From assembly GCA_009779195.1 (NCBI GenBank), contig WRET01000003.1, positions 42,942-106,941 on the forward strand: a stretch of 64,000 nucleotides of DNA, read 5' to 3'. This DNA is from Micrococcales bacterium. Its GTDB lineage: Bacteria; Actinomycetota; Actinomycetes; Actinomycetales; Cellulomonadaceae. Made by a program: the position numbers and the translations under genes. Of the stretch, positions 39,519 to 49,750 are shown piece after piece. Every line of letters begins with the position of its first letter. Position 1 is the first letter of the stretch. Below the pieces are notes generated by a model, which did no database searches, was not told where the DNA came from, and worked only from the letters and a program-made list of their open reading frames with translations.

Positions 39519-40205
39519 TCAGTCGTCCTCGGCGAGCCTGCGGTAGGCGTCCTCGGCGGCGCGCTGCTCGGCGACCTTCTTGGCAGGGCCGACACCTGAG
39601 CCGTACGGCTTGCCTGACAGCAGCACCTGGGCTGTGAACACCCGCTGGTGGTCAGGACCTTCGCCGGTGACGTGGTACGACGGAGACCCCAGGTCGTGGC
39701 TGGCCGCCAGCTCTTGCAGCGACGTCTTCCAGTCCAGGGCTGCGCCCATGTCCGTGGCGGCACGGACCTTCTCGCCGACGAGGCGCAGCACCAGCTCGCG
39801 CGAGGTGCCCAGCCCGTGGGCGAGGTAGACCGCTCCGAGCACCGCTTCGAGGGTGTCGGACAAGATCGAGTCCTTGTCAGGACCGCCCGTGCTCAGCTCA
39901 CCTTTGCCGAGCAGCACAAACGACCCGAGGTCCAGGTCGCGCGCCACCTGCGCCAACGCGCGCTGCGAGACTGTGGCGGCCCGCATCTTCGCCAGGTCGC
40001 CCTCAGTGTTGGTCGGCAAGATCGTGTACAGGTACTCGGTGACCACCAGCCCCAGCACCTGGTCACCGAGGAACTCCAGACGTTCGTTGGTCGGCAGGCC
40101 GCCAGCCTCGTGCGCGAACGACCGGTGGGTCAGGGCGAGCACCATCAGCTCGGGGTCGAGGTCGACCCCGAGCCGGTCCAGCAACACCGCGCTGCCAGGA
40201 CCCAT
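39519..40205 (-). CDS. rnc: Ribonuclease III
   Basis: NERLEFLGDQVLGLVVTEYLY, SDTLEAVLGAVYLAHG; dsRBD C-terminus. Confidence 0.95.
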   Translation of the reverse strand: MGPGSAVLLDRLGVDLDPELMVLALTHRSFAHEAGGLPTNERLEFLGDQVLGLVVTEYLYTILPTNTEGDLAKMRAATVSQRALAQVARDLDLGSFVLLGKGELSTGGPDKDSILSDTLEAVLGAVYLAHGLGTSRELVLRLVGEKVRAATDMGAALDWKTSLQELAASHDLGSPSYHVTGEGPDHQRVFTAQVLLSGKPYGSGVGPAKKVAEQRAAEDAYRRLAEDD

Positions 40206-40216
40206 GACAACCCGGT

Positions 40217-40414
40217 TCAGTAGGTCTCGTGTCCGCTGCGCACAGCCTGGGGCACGGTGCGGGCGCCGTAGGCACCGCACGCCGGGCACGCCACATGCGG
40301 GCGACGGGCCGCACCGCAGCGCGGGCAGGTGCTCAGGGCGACCGGGGTGGTCTTCCACTGCGAGCGGCGCGCACGGGTGTTGGCTCGTGACATCCTCCGC
40401 TTGGGAACCGCCAT
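40217..40414 (-). CDS. rpmF: 50S ribosomal protein L32
   Basis: [22 protein letters not shown]...[23 protein letters not shown]. Confidence 0.96.
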   Translation of the reverse strand: MAVPKRRMSRANTRARRSQWKTTPVALSTCPRCGAARRPHVACPACGAYGARTVPQAVRSGHETY

Positions 40415-40415
40415 G

Positions 40416-41000
40416 TCAGCCTTCTTCCTTGTTCTCGTCAGGTGCCGTTGTCGGGACCAGCCCCGACAACGCCGCCCAACGCGGGTCTGTCGTCTCATGC
40501 GCGTGGCCCGGGTCGTCCGCCAGCCTCACCCCGCACTGGGCGCACAGGCCCGGGCAGTCGGTTCGGCACAACGGACGGAACGGCAACGCCGGGACGACTT
40601 CGTCCCGCAGGGCGGGTTCGAGGTCGGCCAGGTCACCGTCGAGCTCACGCAAGCCCTCGTCGTCGTCACCGTCGGCGACCGCTGCCGCCTGGCGTTCGGG
40701 GTACACGTACAGCTCCTGCAACCGGACGACGACGTTCTCGTCGACCCGGTCCAAGCAGCGCACGCACTCTCCGACCGCCCGGCCACGGACGTCGCCGGTG
40801 ACCAAGACGCCCTCCGTGACTGCCTCGAGCCGCAAGTCCAGCTCGAGGTCCGTCCCGGCGGGGATACCGATGACATCCGTCCCGAAATCGTCAGGGGTGG
40901 CCACGACCCGTCGTACCAGCCTCGTCGACCCCGGCTGACGCCCCAGGTCGTGCATGTCCAGCACCAGGGGCGAGCGATGATCGAGGTGGACCGGGCGCAC
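40416..41000 (-). CDS. DUF177 (YceD-like) domain protein
   Basis: [26 protein letters not shown]...[10 protein letters not shown]; adjacent to rpmF. Confidence 0.9.
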   Translation of the reverse strand: MRPVHLDHRSPLVLDMHDLGRQPGSTRLVRRVVATPDDFGTDVIGIPAGTDLELDLRLEAVTEGVLVTGDVRGRAVGECVRCLDRVDENVVVRLQELYVYPERQAAAVADGDDDEGLRELDGDLADLEPALRDEVVPALPFRPLCRTDCPGLCAQCGVRLADDPGHAHETTDPRWAALSGLVPTTAPDENKEEG

Positions 41001-41278
41001 GTCAGGCTCTCCTCATCGATCTCGGTCCGCACCTCGCTCGGCAGGACCAGCGCACGAGTCTACGCGACCGCGCCCCACGTGAACAATCTGCCCGTCTTGT
41101 GTACCAGCCCGTCTCACCGCCGTGGCCCTGTTGACCGACGGGCCGGCGAGCAACATCACCCCGTCGAGGTGAAGCCCCGCATGACAATGGCGGCTCGCCC
41201 CCTGGTAGCGTCACGGTAGGCAGTGATGTTTGGCAGGCACCGTCGCCGACGATGCCTCGGGGCAAGGGGTGAGGGTCC

Positions 41279-42190
41279 GTGGACGACAGAGGGGACAAGG
41301 GGACGACCGCAGCCAAGAGATTGGTGGTCTTGGGCATTCTTGGGGCGTTGGTGCTCGTGGGGTGCAAGCATGACGTGCAGCCCACTGGGGCCATGAGCAC
41401 GAACAGTCCCAGTGCCGGGTTGTGCGACACCTTCGTGGTCCCGCCGACGCCCACCCCGGCACCCACCTCGGCAGGGACGTACGAGACGACCAGCCACACT
41501 TTCACTGTGAGGGGCCTGAACCCAGACCCAGGGTATGGCTGGACGTGGTGGGACGTGACCATCACGGTGGGGCCCTGGTTGCCCGGTTCAGAACCGGCAG
41601 CGCTGGACGACGCCTGGCAGCAGGTGTCCCGACGAACCCCAGTGCCGCTGACCAGCGGGAAGCACCAAGAACTGGGACGCTCGACGAGAGGTTTCGACCC
41701 GCTCGACCATCTTCCGTCCCAGTGCCTGGACTCCTCACAGGCGGCCTTCCTGTTCGGCACCATCGCGTTCGACAGGTCCGAACGTGGTGAGGTGTCGCCA
41801 GAACGCCGCGAGAACCCTCCACACTGGCTGAGTGAAGAAGTGCCACAGGCGTCCTTGCTCATCGATCCCGACACACCAGGAAGGGTGGTGTTCGTGTGCT
41901 ACACCGACGACCTGTGTGGCTACACCGAGACTGGTCCTGGAGACAAACGCGAACCGTTCGAGCCGGGCATCATTCTGGGTGATTCGGTTTTTCACCTGTC
42001 TGTCTCTGCGGTGCATCCGTTCGTCGTTGCGGTTCCTGACGTCATGCGGTCTCCCGACGGGTACGCCCAGCTGTCGGGTTTCACCTTCCTCCTGGAAGCT
42101 TTCGCTGGGATCGAACCGTGTGAACCCACAGGTTGGTGCGGAAAAACCCGTGCGCCCATCCCGACCCAGGTCGGCTGGGAGCAGCCGTAG
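41279..42190 (+). CDS. Hypothetical lipoprotein
   Basis: GTG start; signal peptide with lipobox LVLVGC; no recognised domain. Confidence 0.65.
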   Translation: MDDRGDKGTTAAKRLVVLGILGALVLVGCKHDVQPTGAMSTNSPSAGLCDTFVVPPTPTPAPTSAGTYETTSHTFTVRGLNPDPGYGWTWWDVTITVGPWLPGSEPAALDDAWQQVSRRTPVPLTSGKHQELGRSTRGFDPLDHLPSQCLDSSQAAFLFGTIAFDRSERGEVSPERRENPPHWLSEEVPQASLLIDPDTPGRVVFVCYTDDLCGYTETGPGDKREPFEPGIILGDSVFHLSVSAVHPFVVAVPDVMRSPDGYAQLSGFTFLLEAFAGIEPCEPTGWCGKTRAPIPTQVGWEQP

Positions 42191-42197
42191 CGCAAGG

Positions 42198-43886
42198 TCA
42201 GGGGCGTAGGGGGGCTTGCCAGGCCAGGAGGGTGCCCAGGCCGTCGGGGGAGGGGGTGAGGGAGAAGGAGCCGCCGTGCTTGTGGGCGCGGGAGGCGAGG
42301 TTGCCGGTGCCGGAGCGGCGGGCGTTGTCGGGGGGAAGACCACGGCCGTCGTCGCGCACCTCGATGCTCACGGTGCCCCAGGGGCACAGGCCGGTGACCG
42401 AGACGCGGACTGTCACCGACGAGGCGTTGGCGTGGCGGGCAGCGTTGGCCAGCCCTTCGCGGACGACCGCCACGACGTCGTCGTTGAGGCTGGAGGAGAT
42501 GCGGTCGTCGAGGATCTCCTCGTCGATGACCAGACCCTCGCCAGACTCGCGTTCGTCGACGACTTCGCCGTCGAGCTCGAGCACCAAAGACGGGGCAAAA
42601 CCCAGGCCGGTGCGCGCCAAGGACGCTTCCCTGCGCAGGCGTTCGACCAAGGATGTCGCCTCGTCGGGGTCGCGCAGGGCGTGGACGATCCCGCGGATCT
42701 CGCGCACCGACTCGTCGACGTTGTCCAGGGCCTGGTCGAGGATGTCGCAGACCTCTGCAGGGTCCAGCCCCCCGACGACTGCCTTCAGGCGCGCAGACTC
42801 CAGCTGCATACCGGTGGCGAACAGCTGTTGGATCGCCAGGTCGTGCAGGTCACGGGCGATACGTTCGCGTTCGTCGAGCAGGGCGGCGATGTCCTGGGCG
42901 TGACGGGCCTCGGCCAGGACGAACGCCATGGCAGCCTGGGCGGCGAACGACTCGGCAGTGACCAGGTCGTCGTCGTCGAACGGCTGCTGCCCGAGCCGGC
43001 GCAACAAGACGAGCACCCCCACCCCGCGTGCACCGGTCTGCATCGGTGCGTACATGGCCGGGCCGAACGGGCGCAGGGCGTCGACCGGCGAGTCCGACAA
43101 CGACCGCAGCAGAATGCCGCGCTGTTCGGTCAGCACCGCAGAGGTCCGCCCGTCGGCGGGCATGACCTGGCCCAGCAGGGTGTCGGCCGCGTGACCGTCC
43201 GCGAGCTCGACGAGCAGCTCGCCGTCCACGCCTGGCATGACCAGGGCGACAGTGTCGGCCAGGGCGACCTCACGGGCTTTGCGGCCGATGTAGGACAGGG
43301 CCTCCTCTTCGTCGAGGCCCTCCAGCAGCATGGTCGCGATCTCTTGGGCGGCTTTTTGCCAGCGTTCGCGGCGTTCAGCCTCGGCGTACAGCCGTGCGTT
43401 GGCCACCGCCACGCCGGTCGTGGCTGCCAGGCGCAGCACCCGCTGCTCGTCGCGTTCGGTGAACCCGCCAGGTTTGTCGGCGAGGTACACCTGGCCGAAC
43501 ACGTGGTCGTCGACCCGCACAGAAGCCCCCAGGAACGTGCCCATATGCGGGTGGTGGTCGGGCCATCCGCCGAACGAGGGATGGTCCTCGACCCTGTCGA
43601 GGCGCATCGCTCCCACCGCGGGGATCTGCGACAGGACCCCGTTGCCCCGGGGAGCCTTGGTGACAGCACCGGGAGGCTGGCCGATACGTATGGCGGTCTC
43701 GGCGTCGACCCCGCTCTGCACGAAAGCGATCGAGTGGTCGTCGTCGAGGATGTTGATCGCCGCGTACTGGGCGCCGGTCAACGTGGTCGACGCTTGGACG
43801 AGACGGTCAAGCACCGCGGGCAGCTCCAGCTGTCCGGCGATGGCCAAGATGGCGGTCATGAGCTCGTCGAAATCGTCTTGGCTCAT
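42198..43886 (-). CDS. GAF-domain sensor histidine kinase (DevS/DosS-like)
   Basis: Two GAF-like regions; RERIARDLHDLAIQQLFATGMQLE; ATPase EVRDDGRGLPPDNARRSGTGNLASRA. Confidence 0.9.
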   Translation of the reverse strand: MSQDDFDELMTAILAIAGQLELPAVLDRLVQASTTLTGAQYAAINILDDDHSIAFVQSGVDAETAIRIGQPPGAVTKAPRGNGVLSQIPAVGAMRLDRVEDHPSFGGWPDHHPHMGTFLGASVRVDDHVFGQVYLADKPGGFTERDEQRVLRLAATTGVAVANARLYAEAERRERWQKAAQEIATMLLEGLDEEEALSYIGRKAREVALADTVALVMPGVDGELLVELADGHAADTLLGQVMPADGRTSAVLTEQRGILLRSLSDSPVDALRPFGPAMYAPMQTGARGVGVLVLLRRLGQQPFDDDDLVTAESFAAQAAMAFVLAEARHAQDIAALLDERERIARDLHDLAIQQLFATGMQLESARLKAVVGGLDPAEVCDILDQALDNVDESVREIRGIVHALRDPDEATSLVERLRREASLARTGLGFAPSLVLELDGEVVDERESGEGLVIDEEILDDRISSSLNDDVVAVVREGLANAARHANASSVTVRVSVTGLCPWGTVSIEVRDDGRGLPPDNARRSGTGNLASRAHKHGGSFSLTPSPDGLGTLLAWQAPLRP

Positions 43887-45712
43887 CAGTCTTCCTCTGG
43901 TTCGACCAGCTCGCGGCGTGCAGCGGCGGCGTATCCCGGCGCGGTCGCCAGGAGGTCATCGTGGTGGCCGCGTGCGGCGACGGTGCCGTGCTCGATCCAC
44001 AGGACCTCGTCGGCGGCGGCCAGGGGGGTGATGCGGTGGGTGACGACCAGCACACCACGGTCCGCACGGGCGGTGAGCAGGTCGGTGATGACGTGGTCGG
44101 CGGAAGCAGGGTCGAGGTGCTCGCCGGGTTCGTCGACCAGCAGCAGGGGGGCGTGGACCAGCAGCGCCCTGGCCAGCAGCAACCTGCGTCGTTCGCCGCC
44201 GGAGACGGTACGTGCGTCGGGGCCCAGCAAGGTGTCGAGGCCGTCGGGCAGCGAGGCCAACCATGGGGCGAGTCCGACGTCGGCCAGGGCTGAGCGGGCC
44301 TCGTCGGCGGTGACGTCCCCACGGGCTACCCGCAGGTTCTCCAGGACGGTCGTGCCGAACACGTGCGCGTCCTCGGTGGTGGCGACCACAGCCCGCACCA
44401 CGTCGGCACGGTCGAGGGCAGCCAGGTCGTCGTCGCCGAGCCTCAGGTCCCCGTCGCGCACAGGCAGCAGTCCGGCGAGGGTGAGCAGCAGCGTCGTCTT
44501 GCCCGCGCCCGACGGTCCGGCGACCGCCAGTGTGCGGCCCACCGCCAGCTCCAGGTCGACCCCGGTGACTGCTGGGTCCCGACCGGTCCACCCGCACACC
44601 AGCCCCGTGGCACGCAACGACGGCGCAGGGTGGGTCTGGTCGTCCTCGTCGGGCCCGGCGTCCGTCGTCGCGTCGGTCGCGCCCTGCGTCGTCCCCCGGG
44701 GCGCCGTGGGGGAGACGACAGCAGCGGAGTCCAGGAGGGTGAGGATACGGGCGGCAGCAGCGCGGGAGCGCTGGAGCTGGATGGCTGCGTTCGGCAATGC
44801 CTGGGTGGCCTCGAAGGCTGCCAGCGGGGTCAGGACGACCACAGCGAGGGTGGTGGGGGCCAAGATGCCCTGCTGGACCGCGGGGACACCGGTGACCAGA
44901 GCGACGACGACTGCGGCGGCCTGGGCGAGCAGGCCCAGCCCGGAGGCCAGGGCAGCGGACAGAGCCGACGCGTCCACGGCGCGGGCGATGTCGTCGTCGG
45001 CGTCTTTGAGCCTGGTCGTCTCGGTGCCGGTGCGCCCGGCGACGGTCATGGGCCCGGCGTCGTCGAGCATGCCCAAGGCGATGGCGTTCATACGGGCGCG
45101 GGCGGCCGAAGCCCGTTGCTCGGCGCGGCGCACCGACATGGCGGTGAGCATCGGGGCCACCCACCCGGCGACCAGCAGGCACACCGCCAAGGCGACACCC
45201 GCCGGGAGCCACAAGATGGCGACGACGACACTTGTGCCCACACCGAGGGTGATCGCCACGCCGAGGGGGACCAGAGCCCGTACGACCAGGTACCCGACCT
45301 CGTCCACGTCGGCGCCCACACGGGCGAGCAGGTCGCCGCGGCGCACTCGCAGCACAGCCTCAGGGGCACCTTCGGCGAGCCGGGCGTAGACCTGCGTCCG
45401 CAGGGTCGTCATCCCGCCCAGAGCGGTGTTGTGCGAGACCAGACGTTCGAGGTACCGGAACACCCCGCGGCCCAGGCCAAAAGCCCGCACCCCGGTCGCC
45501 GCCACGGTCAGCGCGGCAGCGACCGGCTGTTGCGAGGCCCGGGCGATGAGCCAGGCCGAGACTCCTCCGAGGGCGACCGCGCACCCCAGGGCGAGCGTCC
45601 CCAGGCTGACCGACGCAGCCACCTGCGTCGGTTTCACCCCGGTCAGCCGCACGGCCCGGACGAGGGTGCTGCGGGCCGCCGGGTTGGTCCGCGTGGACGT
45701 CTGCGCGCTCAT
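43886..45712 (-). CDS. cydC: Thiol reductant ABC exporter subunit CydC
   Basis: Exporter TMD + ABC: VAGPSGAGKTTLLLTLAGLLPV, VSGGERRRLLLARALL; overlaps cydD and the HK gene. Confidence 0.88.
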   Translation of the reverse strand: MSAQTSTRTNPAARSTLVRAVRLTGVKPTQVAASVSLGTLALGCAVALGGVSAWLIARASQQPVAAALTVAATGVRAFGLGRGVFRYLERLVSHNTALGGMTTLRTQVYARLAEGAPEAVLRVRRGDLLARVGADVDEVGYLVVRALVPLGVAITLGVGTSVVVAILWLPAGVALAVCLLVAGWVAPMLTAMSVRRAEQRASAARARMNAIALGMLDDAGPMTVAGRTGTETTRLKDADDDIARAVDASALSAALASGLGLLAQAAAVVVALVTGVPAVQQGILAPTTLAVVVLTPLAAFEATQALPNAAIQLQRSRAAAARILTLLDSAAVVSPTAPRGTTQGATDATTDAGPDEDDQTHPAPSLRATGLVCGWTGRDPAVTGVDLELAVGRTLAVAGPSGAGKTTLLLTLAGLLPVRDGDLRLGDDDLAALDRADVVRAVVATTEDAHVFGTTVLENLRVARGDVTADEARSALADVGLAPWLASLPDGLDTLLGPDARTVSGGERRRLLLARALLVHAPLLLVDEPGEHLDPASADHVITDLLTARADRGVLVVTHRITPLAAADEVLWIEHGTVAARGHHDDLLATAPGYAAAARRELVEPEED

Positions 45713-47457
45713 GCGAGCTCCTCGGCAGCGTCGGGTGCGGTGGCTTCGGGGTCGGTACCTGCGTCGTCGGCACCTGCGTCGGCCGGGGCGCCGGTGACGG
45801 TGACCACCTCGTCGGCGGTCGCCACCAAAGAGGCACGGTGGGCCACGAGCAGGACCGCTGAACCTGCCTCACGCAGGGCGGCGACAGTGTCCAGCACCAC
45901 GGACTCGCCGTGGGCGTCCAGGTGGGCGGTCGGCTCGTCCAGGACGACCAGCGGGGCGTGCGTCAGCAGGGCCCGGGTCAGGGCGACGCGTTGGCGCTGG
46001 CCGACTGACAACCCGGAGCCGCCACGGCCCAGGTCGGTGTCCCACCCGTCGGGCAGGCCCGCGACGACGGTGTCCAGACCGGTCAGCGCTGCGGCCCGGT
46101 CACGGTCGGCAGGCTCGGGGTCACCTAGCAGAGCCTGGAGAGGGCCAGGTTCCAGGAAAGGCCGCTGGGGGAGCCAGGAGACCTGGTCCCAGTAGGAGCG
46201 CAGGTCGACATCGGCCAGCGGGTACGTCTGGTCGCACTGGATGGTCGCTGTGCCGCGGTCGGGGCGCAGCAGGCCCAGCACCACGTCGACAGTGGTGGAC
46301 TTGCCGGTGCCCGACGGCCCCACGAGGGCGGTGACCCGTCCAGGGGCCAAGGTCAGGCTCACCGCGTCGGGGGTCCAGCCCCCGACGGACCGCACACCGA
46401 CCCCTGCCAGCACCACAGCCGCCGTGCGCAGGTCGGGGCACGGTGTGGTCCCTGGTTCGCCGACAGGGGTCTCGAGCACGGCGAAGGCTGCCTCCGCGGC
46501 GGCCACACCGTCGGTCGACGCGTGGAACTGGGTGCCCACCTGGCGCAACGGCACGAACACCTCGGGGGCCAAGATGAGCACTGTCAGCGCGGTGACCAGG
46601 TCCGTGTTCCCGGCCTGCAGCTTGAACCCGATGAACACCGCGACGAGCGCCACGCCGAACGTCGCGAGGAGCTCCAGGACCATTCCGGACAAGAACGCCA
46701 CCCGTAGGGTCGACATCGTAGCTGAGCGGTGGGCGTCGCCGAGCTGGCGGACCCGTCCGGCCGGACCTGCCTGGCGGCCGAACATCCGCAGGGTGGGCAG
46801 CCCGGCGACGAGGTCGAGCATCTGGGCACCGAGCCGTTTCATCACGGCCAGGCCTTTGGCCGCGCGTCCTTCGGTCATCTTGCCGATGAGGATCATGAAC
46901 ACCGGGATGAGCGGTACGGCGACAGCCACGAGCAGGGCGGAGAACCAGTCGACGGACAGCACGACGATCCACGTCAAGGGGGTGAGGGTCGCGGCGAGCA
47001 CCAGCTGGGGAAGGTAGCGCACGAAGTATGGTTCGAGGCTGTCCAGCCCCCGGGTGGCCAACGTCACCAGCCCTGGGCCTTCGCCGGAGGCGAGCCAGCG
47101 CGGCCCCAGCGCGGTCCCGTGGGTGACCAGACGTTCGCGCAGCTCGTTGACCGCGGCGGTGGCAGCACGGTGCGCGAAACGTTCCTGCACGGTGATGACG
47201 GCGGCACGGACGACCATGACGACCGCCAGCCACACGACCATGGTGACGACCGCAGACAACGGGACCGGGTCGGGTGCCCGGAAGATACCGGGCTCGTCGG
47301 TCCCGGCGGCGAAGATGACCTGGCCCAGGACGTGCCCGAGCAGGACGGCCTGTGCGATGACGAGGCCAGCGGTGACCAACCCCGTCGCGACGGTCAAGGC
47401 CAAGTACCCGCGGGCTGCCCGCGCGTACGTGAGCAGCCGGGGATCGAGTGGCTTCAC
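45709..47457 (-). CDS. cydD: Thiol reductant ABC exporter subunit CydD
   Basis: MKPLDPRLLTYARAARGYLALTV; VGPSGTGKSTTVDVVLGLL, LSVGQRQRVALTRALL. Confidence 0.9.
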   Translation of the reverse strand: MKPLDPRLLTYARAARGYLALTVATGLVTAGLVIAQAVLLGHVLGQVIFAAGTDEPGIFRAPDPVPLSAVVTMVVWLAVVMVVRAAVITVQERFAHRAATAAVNELRERLVTHGTALGPRWLASGEGPGLVTLATRGLDSLEPYFVRYLPQLVLAATLTPLTWIVVLSVDWFSALLVAVAVPLIPVFMILIGKMTEGRAAKGLAVMKRLGAQMLDLVAGLPTLRMFGRQAGPAGRVRQLGDAHRSATMSTLRVAFLSGMVLELLATFGVALVAVFIGFKLQAGNTDLVTALTVLILAPEVFVPLRQVGTQFHASTDGVAAAEAAFAVLETPVGEPGTTPCPDLRTAAVVLAGVGVRSVGGWTPDAVSLTLAPGRVTALVGPSGTGKSTTVDVVLGLLRPDRGTATIQCDQTYPLADVDLRSYWDQVSWLPQRPFLEPGPLQALLGDPEPADRDRAAALTGLDTVVAGLPDGWDTDLGRGGSGLSVGQRQRVALTRALLTHAPLVVLDEPTAHLDAHGESVVLDTVAALREAGSAVLLVAHRASLVATADEVVTVTGAPADAGADDAGTDPEATAPDAAEELA

Positions 47458-47513
47458 GTCGTCAGTATCCCAGGTGGATCAGGTGGGTATGGACACGAAG
47501 GACAAAGACAAGA

Positions 47514-47540
47514 CCCCCCGCTCCGGTCGGGAGCGGGGGG
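47514..47540 (-). terminator. Strong GC-rich hairpin downstream of cydB
   Basis: CCCCCCGCTCC-ggtcg-GGAGCGGGGGG between cydB and cydD. Confidence 0.7.
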
Positions 47541-47556
47541 CCTTGGCTCAGACGTC

Positions 47557-49725
47557 CTACTTGGCGGGCTCCAGGCCAGCTTCGGCAGGGATCCGCTCGG
47601 CGCTGATGCGCTTGCGGAACGTCCAGATGCTCCAAGCCTGGTAGGCGAGGACGATCGGGGTGAGCAGGACCGCAACCCAGGTCATGAGAGTCAGCGTCAA
47701 GTTGCTCGACGCGGAGGTCATCATGGTCTGGCCGGTAACCACATCGCCCTTGTTGAACGGCTCAAGCGGCGTGAAGGTACCGTCGAGGAAGCCGAGGACG
47801 TGCAGCGCCTGGAGGGCGCCGTTGGCGTTCTCGATCCTCGGGTTGAGGTTGGCCAGGCCGAGGTCGGAGTCCCAACCCTTGACCTCGCCGATGAGGATGT
47901 CGGTCAGGTCCATACCGGTGTCGAAGACCACGACATCAGTGGTGGGGACCGCGTTCAGCGTGGCAGGCAGGGAGTCCACGACAACCTGGACCGACAGGTA
48001 CAGCTGGCCGATGGCCGCCTGGACGGTCTTCTCGACTTCGCCGACCACGGCGTTCTTGGACAGACCGGCCACTGGCCAGCTGTCGTTCTGGATGGCTGCC
48101 ACCACGGCGCCGACGGTGTCGGCGTCGGTGGGCAGGTCGTTGCGGGCCAGCGTGATCTGCACAGCCGTCACGACGTTCTCGTACGAGACGACCCCGGCGA
48201 CCGGGTTGGTCTCGGTGAGGGACTTGTCAGCGATCGCACCGACGATGGCTGCGGTGAGCGCCTTCGCCTCGGGCCCAGGCTCCGCGGTGATGTCGGTGTA
48301 GTTGACAGCGCCACTGGCCAGCAGGGCGCCGACACGCGCGAACGTGACGTCGACTGCTGCCTTCGTGCTGGACATCGAGCACGGCCCGTAGGCTTCTCGC
48401 TGCTCTTGGGAGGTTGGTTCGGTCCCAAGGACAGCCGCGGAGCCAGCCGGCCAGTTCCCGGCGAGCACGTCGCCGAGGACCGCGTCGGTCAGTGCGACGG
48501 TCACCGGGCCGGCTTCGACGCCTTCCACAGCCTCCGGCTTGGTCAGGCCTTCGCCGAACAACGTCACTGTGGCGTCCACGACGCTCGACACCGTGGGAGC
48601 CCTGCCGCCTTCTTTGACAGGGATACCGGTGGTGTCGTCGACGTTGGTCAGGACGAAGTAGCCCACGATCGGGTCGGAGAGGTCGACGACGGTCTTGCCG
48701 TCCGCGTCCGCCACGACACCGTTCTTGAGCGTCACAGCCGAACCGTTGATGACGTTCGGGAACAGGGCCCCGAAGATGATCACAACGGCTGCGATGAGTG
48801 CCACCGTGGTGCCGGTGAAGGCGACCCCGAACTTCTTGCGGGCCGAGGAGAACAACGAGAGCACCAGGGCGAGGGCTGCCACGACGATACCGCCCCACAC
48901 CAAGATGGTGAGGTGGTTGTGACCAGCGAACTTGAAGCCGAGCCAGACCACCCAGACGGCGGCGACGACAGTGGCGACACCAGTGAGGAACGGAGCCGCC
49001 TTCTCGGCGCGCTCGCGCACGATGCCGTCAGTCTTGAGCGACAAGAAGTGCGAGCCGTGGGCCATGAACAGCACCGCGGTGGTCAGGCCACCGAGGAGCA
49101 AGAACCCGTTGTGGTCGAGCACGAGGTTCCAGAAGTTGCCGTCGTAGACGATCTTCGACGGGCCGATCTGGTTCACGTCCAGGGCCGCACGGGCACCGGC
49201 GACGAGGTTGGCGAACGCCACACCCCACAGGACCGCGGGGATCCACGAGCCGAGGATGATGCACCAGTCCCAGACCGAACGCCATCCAGGGCTGTTGACC
49301 TTGCCGCGGTACTCGAAGCCCACTGCACGGACGATGAGGCCGAGCAGGATCAGGAACAGGGCCAGGTAGGCCGCGGGGAACAACGTGGCGTACCACTCGG
49401 GGAACGCTGCGAAGGTGGCGCCACCAGCGGTGAGCAGCCAGACCTCGTTACCGTCCCACAGCGGGCCGATGGTGGACAGCGCAGCCCGGCGCTCTTCGTT
49501 CTTCTTCCCGACGAACGGCAAGAGCATGCCGACGCCGAAGTCGAAGCCTTCGAGCACCAGGTACCCAGACCACAGAACGCCGATGAGGCAGAACCATACG
49601 ATCTGCAGCGCGCTGGGGCTGGCGGTCATGTTGTGCAGCAGGCCGACCAGGGCCTGGGCGGTTCCCTCGGTGACGGCGGGGTCAACGTCCGCAGCCAGAG
49701 GGGCGATGATTGTGTCAATCAACAT
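47557..49725 (-). CDS. cydB: Cytochrome d ubiquinol oxidase subunit II with a ~340-aa insertion
   Basis: LQIVWFCLIGVLWSGYLVLEGFDFGVGMLLPFVGK, GNEVWLLTAGGATFAAFPEWYAT; C-terminal SSNLTLTLMTWVAVLLTPIVLAYQAWSIWTFRKRI. Confidence 0.93.
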   Translation of the reverse strand: MLIDTIIAPLAADVDPAVTEGTAQALVGLLHNMTASPSALQIVWFCLIGVLWSGYLVLEGFDFGVGMLLPFVGKKNEERRAALSTIGPLWDGNEVWLLTAGGATFAAFPEWYATLFPAAYLALFLILLGLIVRAVGFEYRGKVNSPGWRSVWDWCIILGSWIPAVLWGVAFANLVAGARAALDVNQIGPSKIVYDGNFWNLVLDHNGFLLLGGLTTAVLFMAHGSHFLSLKTDGIVRERAEKAAPFLTGVATVVAAVWVVWLGFKFAGHNHLTILVWGGIVVAALALVLSLFSSARKKFGVAFTGTTVALIAAVVIIFGALFPNVINGSAVTLKNGVVADADGKTVVDLSDPIVGYFVLTNVDDTTGIPVKEGGRAPTVSSVVDATVTLFGEGLTKPEAVEGVEAGPVTVALTDAVLGDVLAGNWPAGSAAVLGTEPTSQEQREAYGPCSMSSTKAAVDVTFARVGALLASGAVNYTDITAEPGPEAKALTAAIVGAIADKSLTETNPVAGVVSYENVVTAVQITLARNDLPTDADTVGAVVAAIQNDSWPVAGLSKNAVVGEVEKTVQAAIGQLYLSVQVVVDSLPATLNAVPTTDVVVFDTGMDLTDILIGEVKGWDSDLGLANLNPRIENANGALQALHVLGFLDGTFTPLEPFNKGDVVTGQTMMTSASSNLTLTLMTWVAVLLTPIVLAYQAWSIWTFRKRISAERIPAEAGLEPAK

Positions 49726-49750
49726 AGGAGTTGGTCCTCATGTTCCTGAC

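Noticed and set aside
42216-45389. 1057-aa plus-strand ORF opposite the kinase and cydC
   Set aside because: Antisense to convincing genes; low-complexity translation typical of GC-rich shadow frames
46729-49749. 1006-aa plus-strand ORF opposite cydB/cydD
   Set aside because: Shadow frame of CydB/CydD coding sequence; no recognisable motifs
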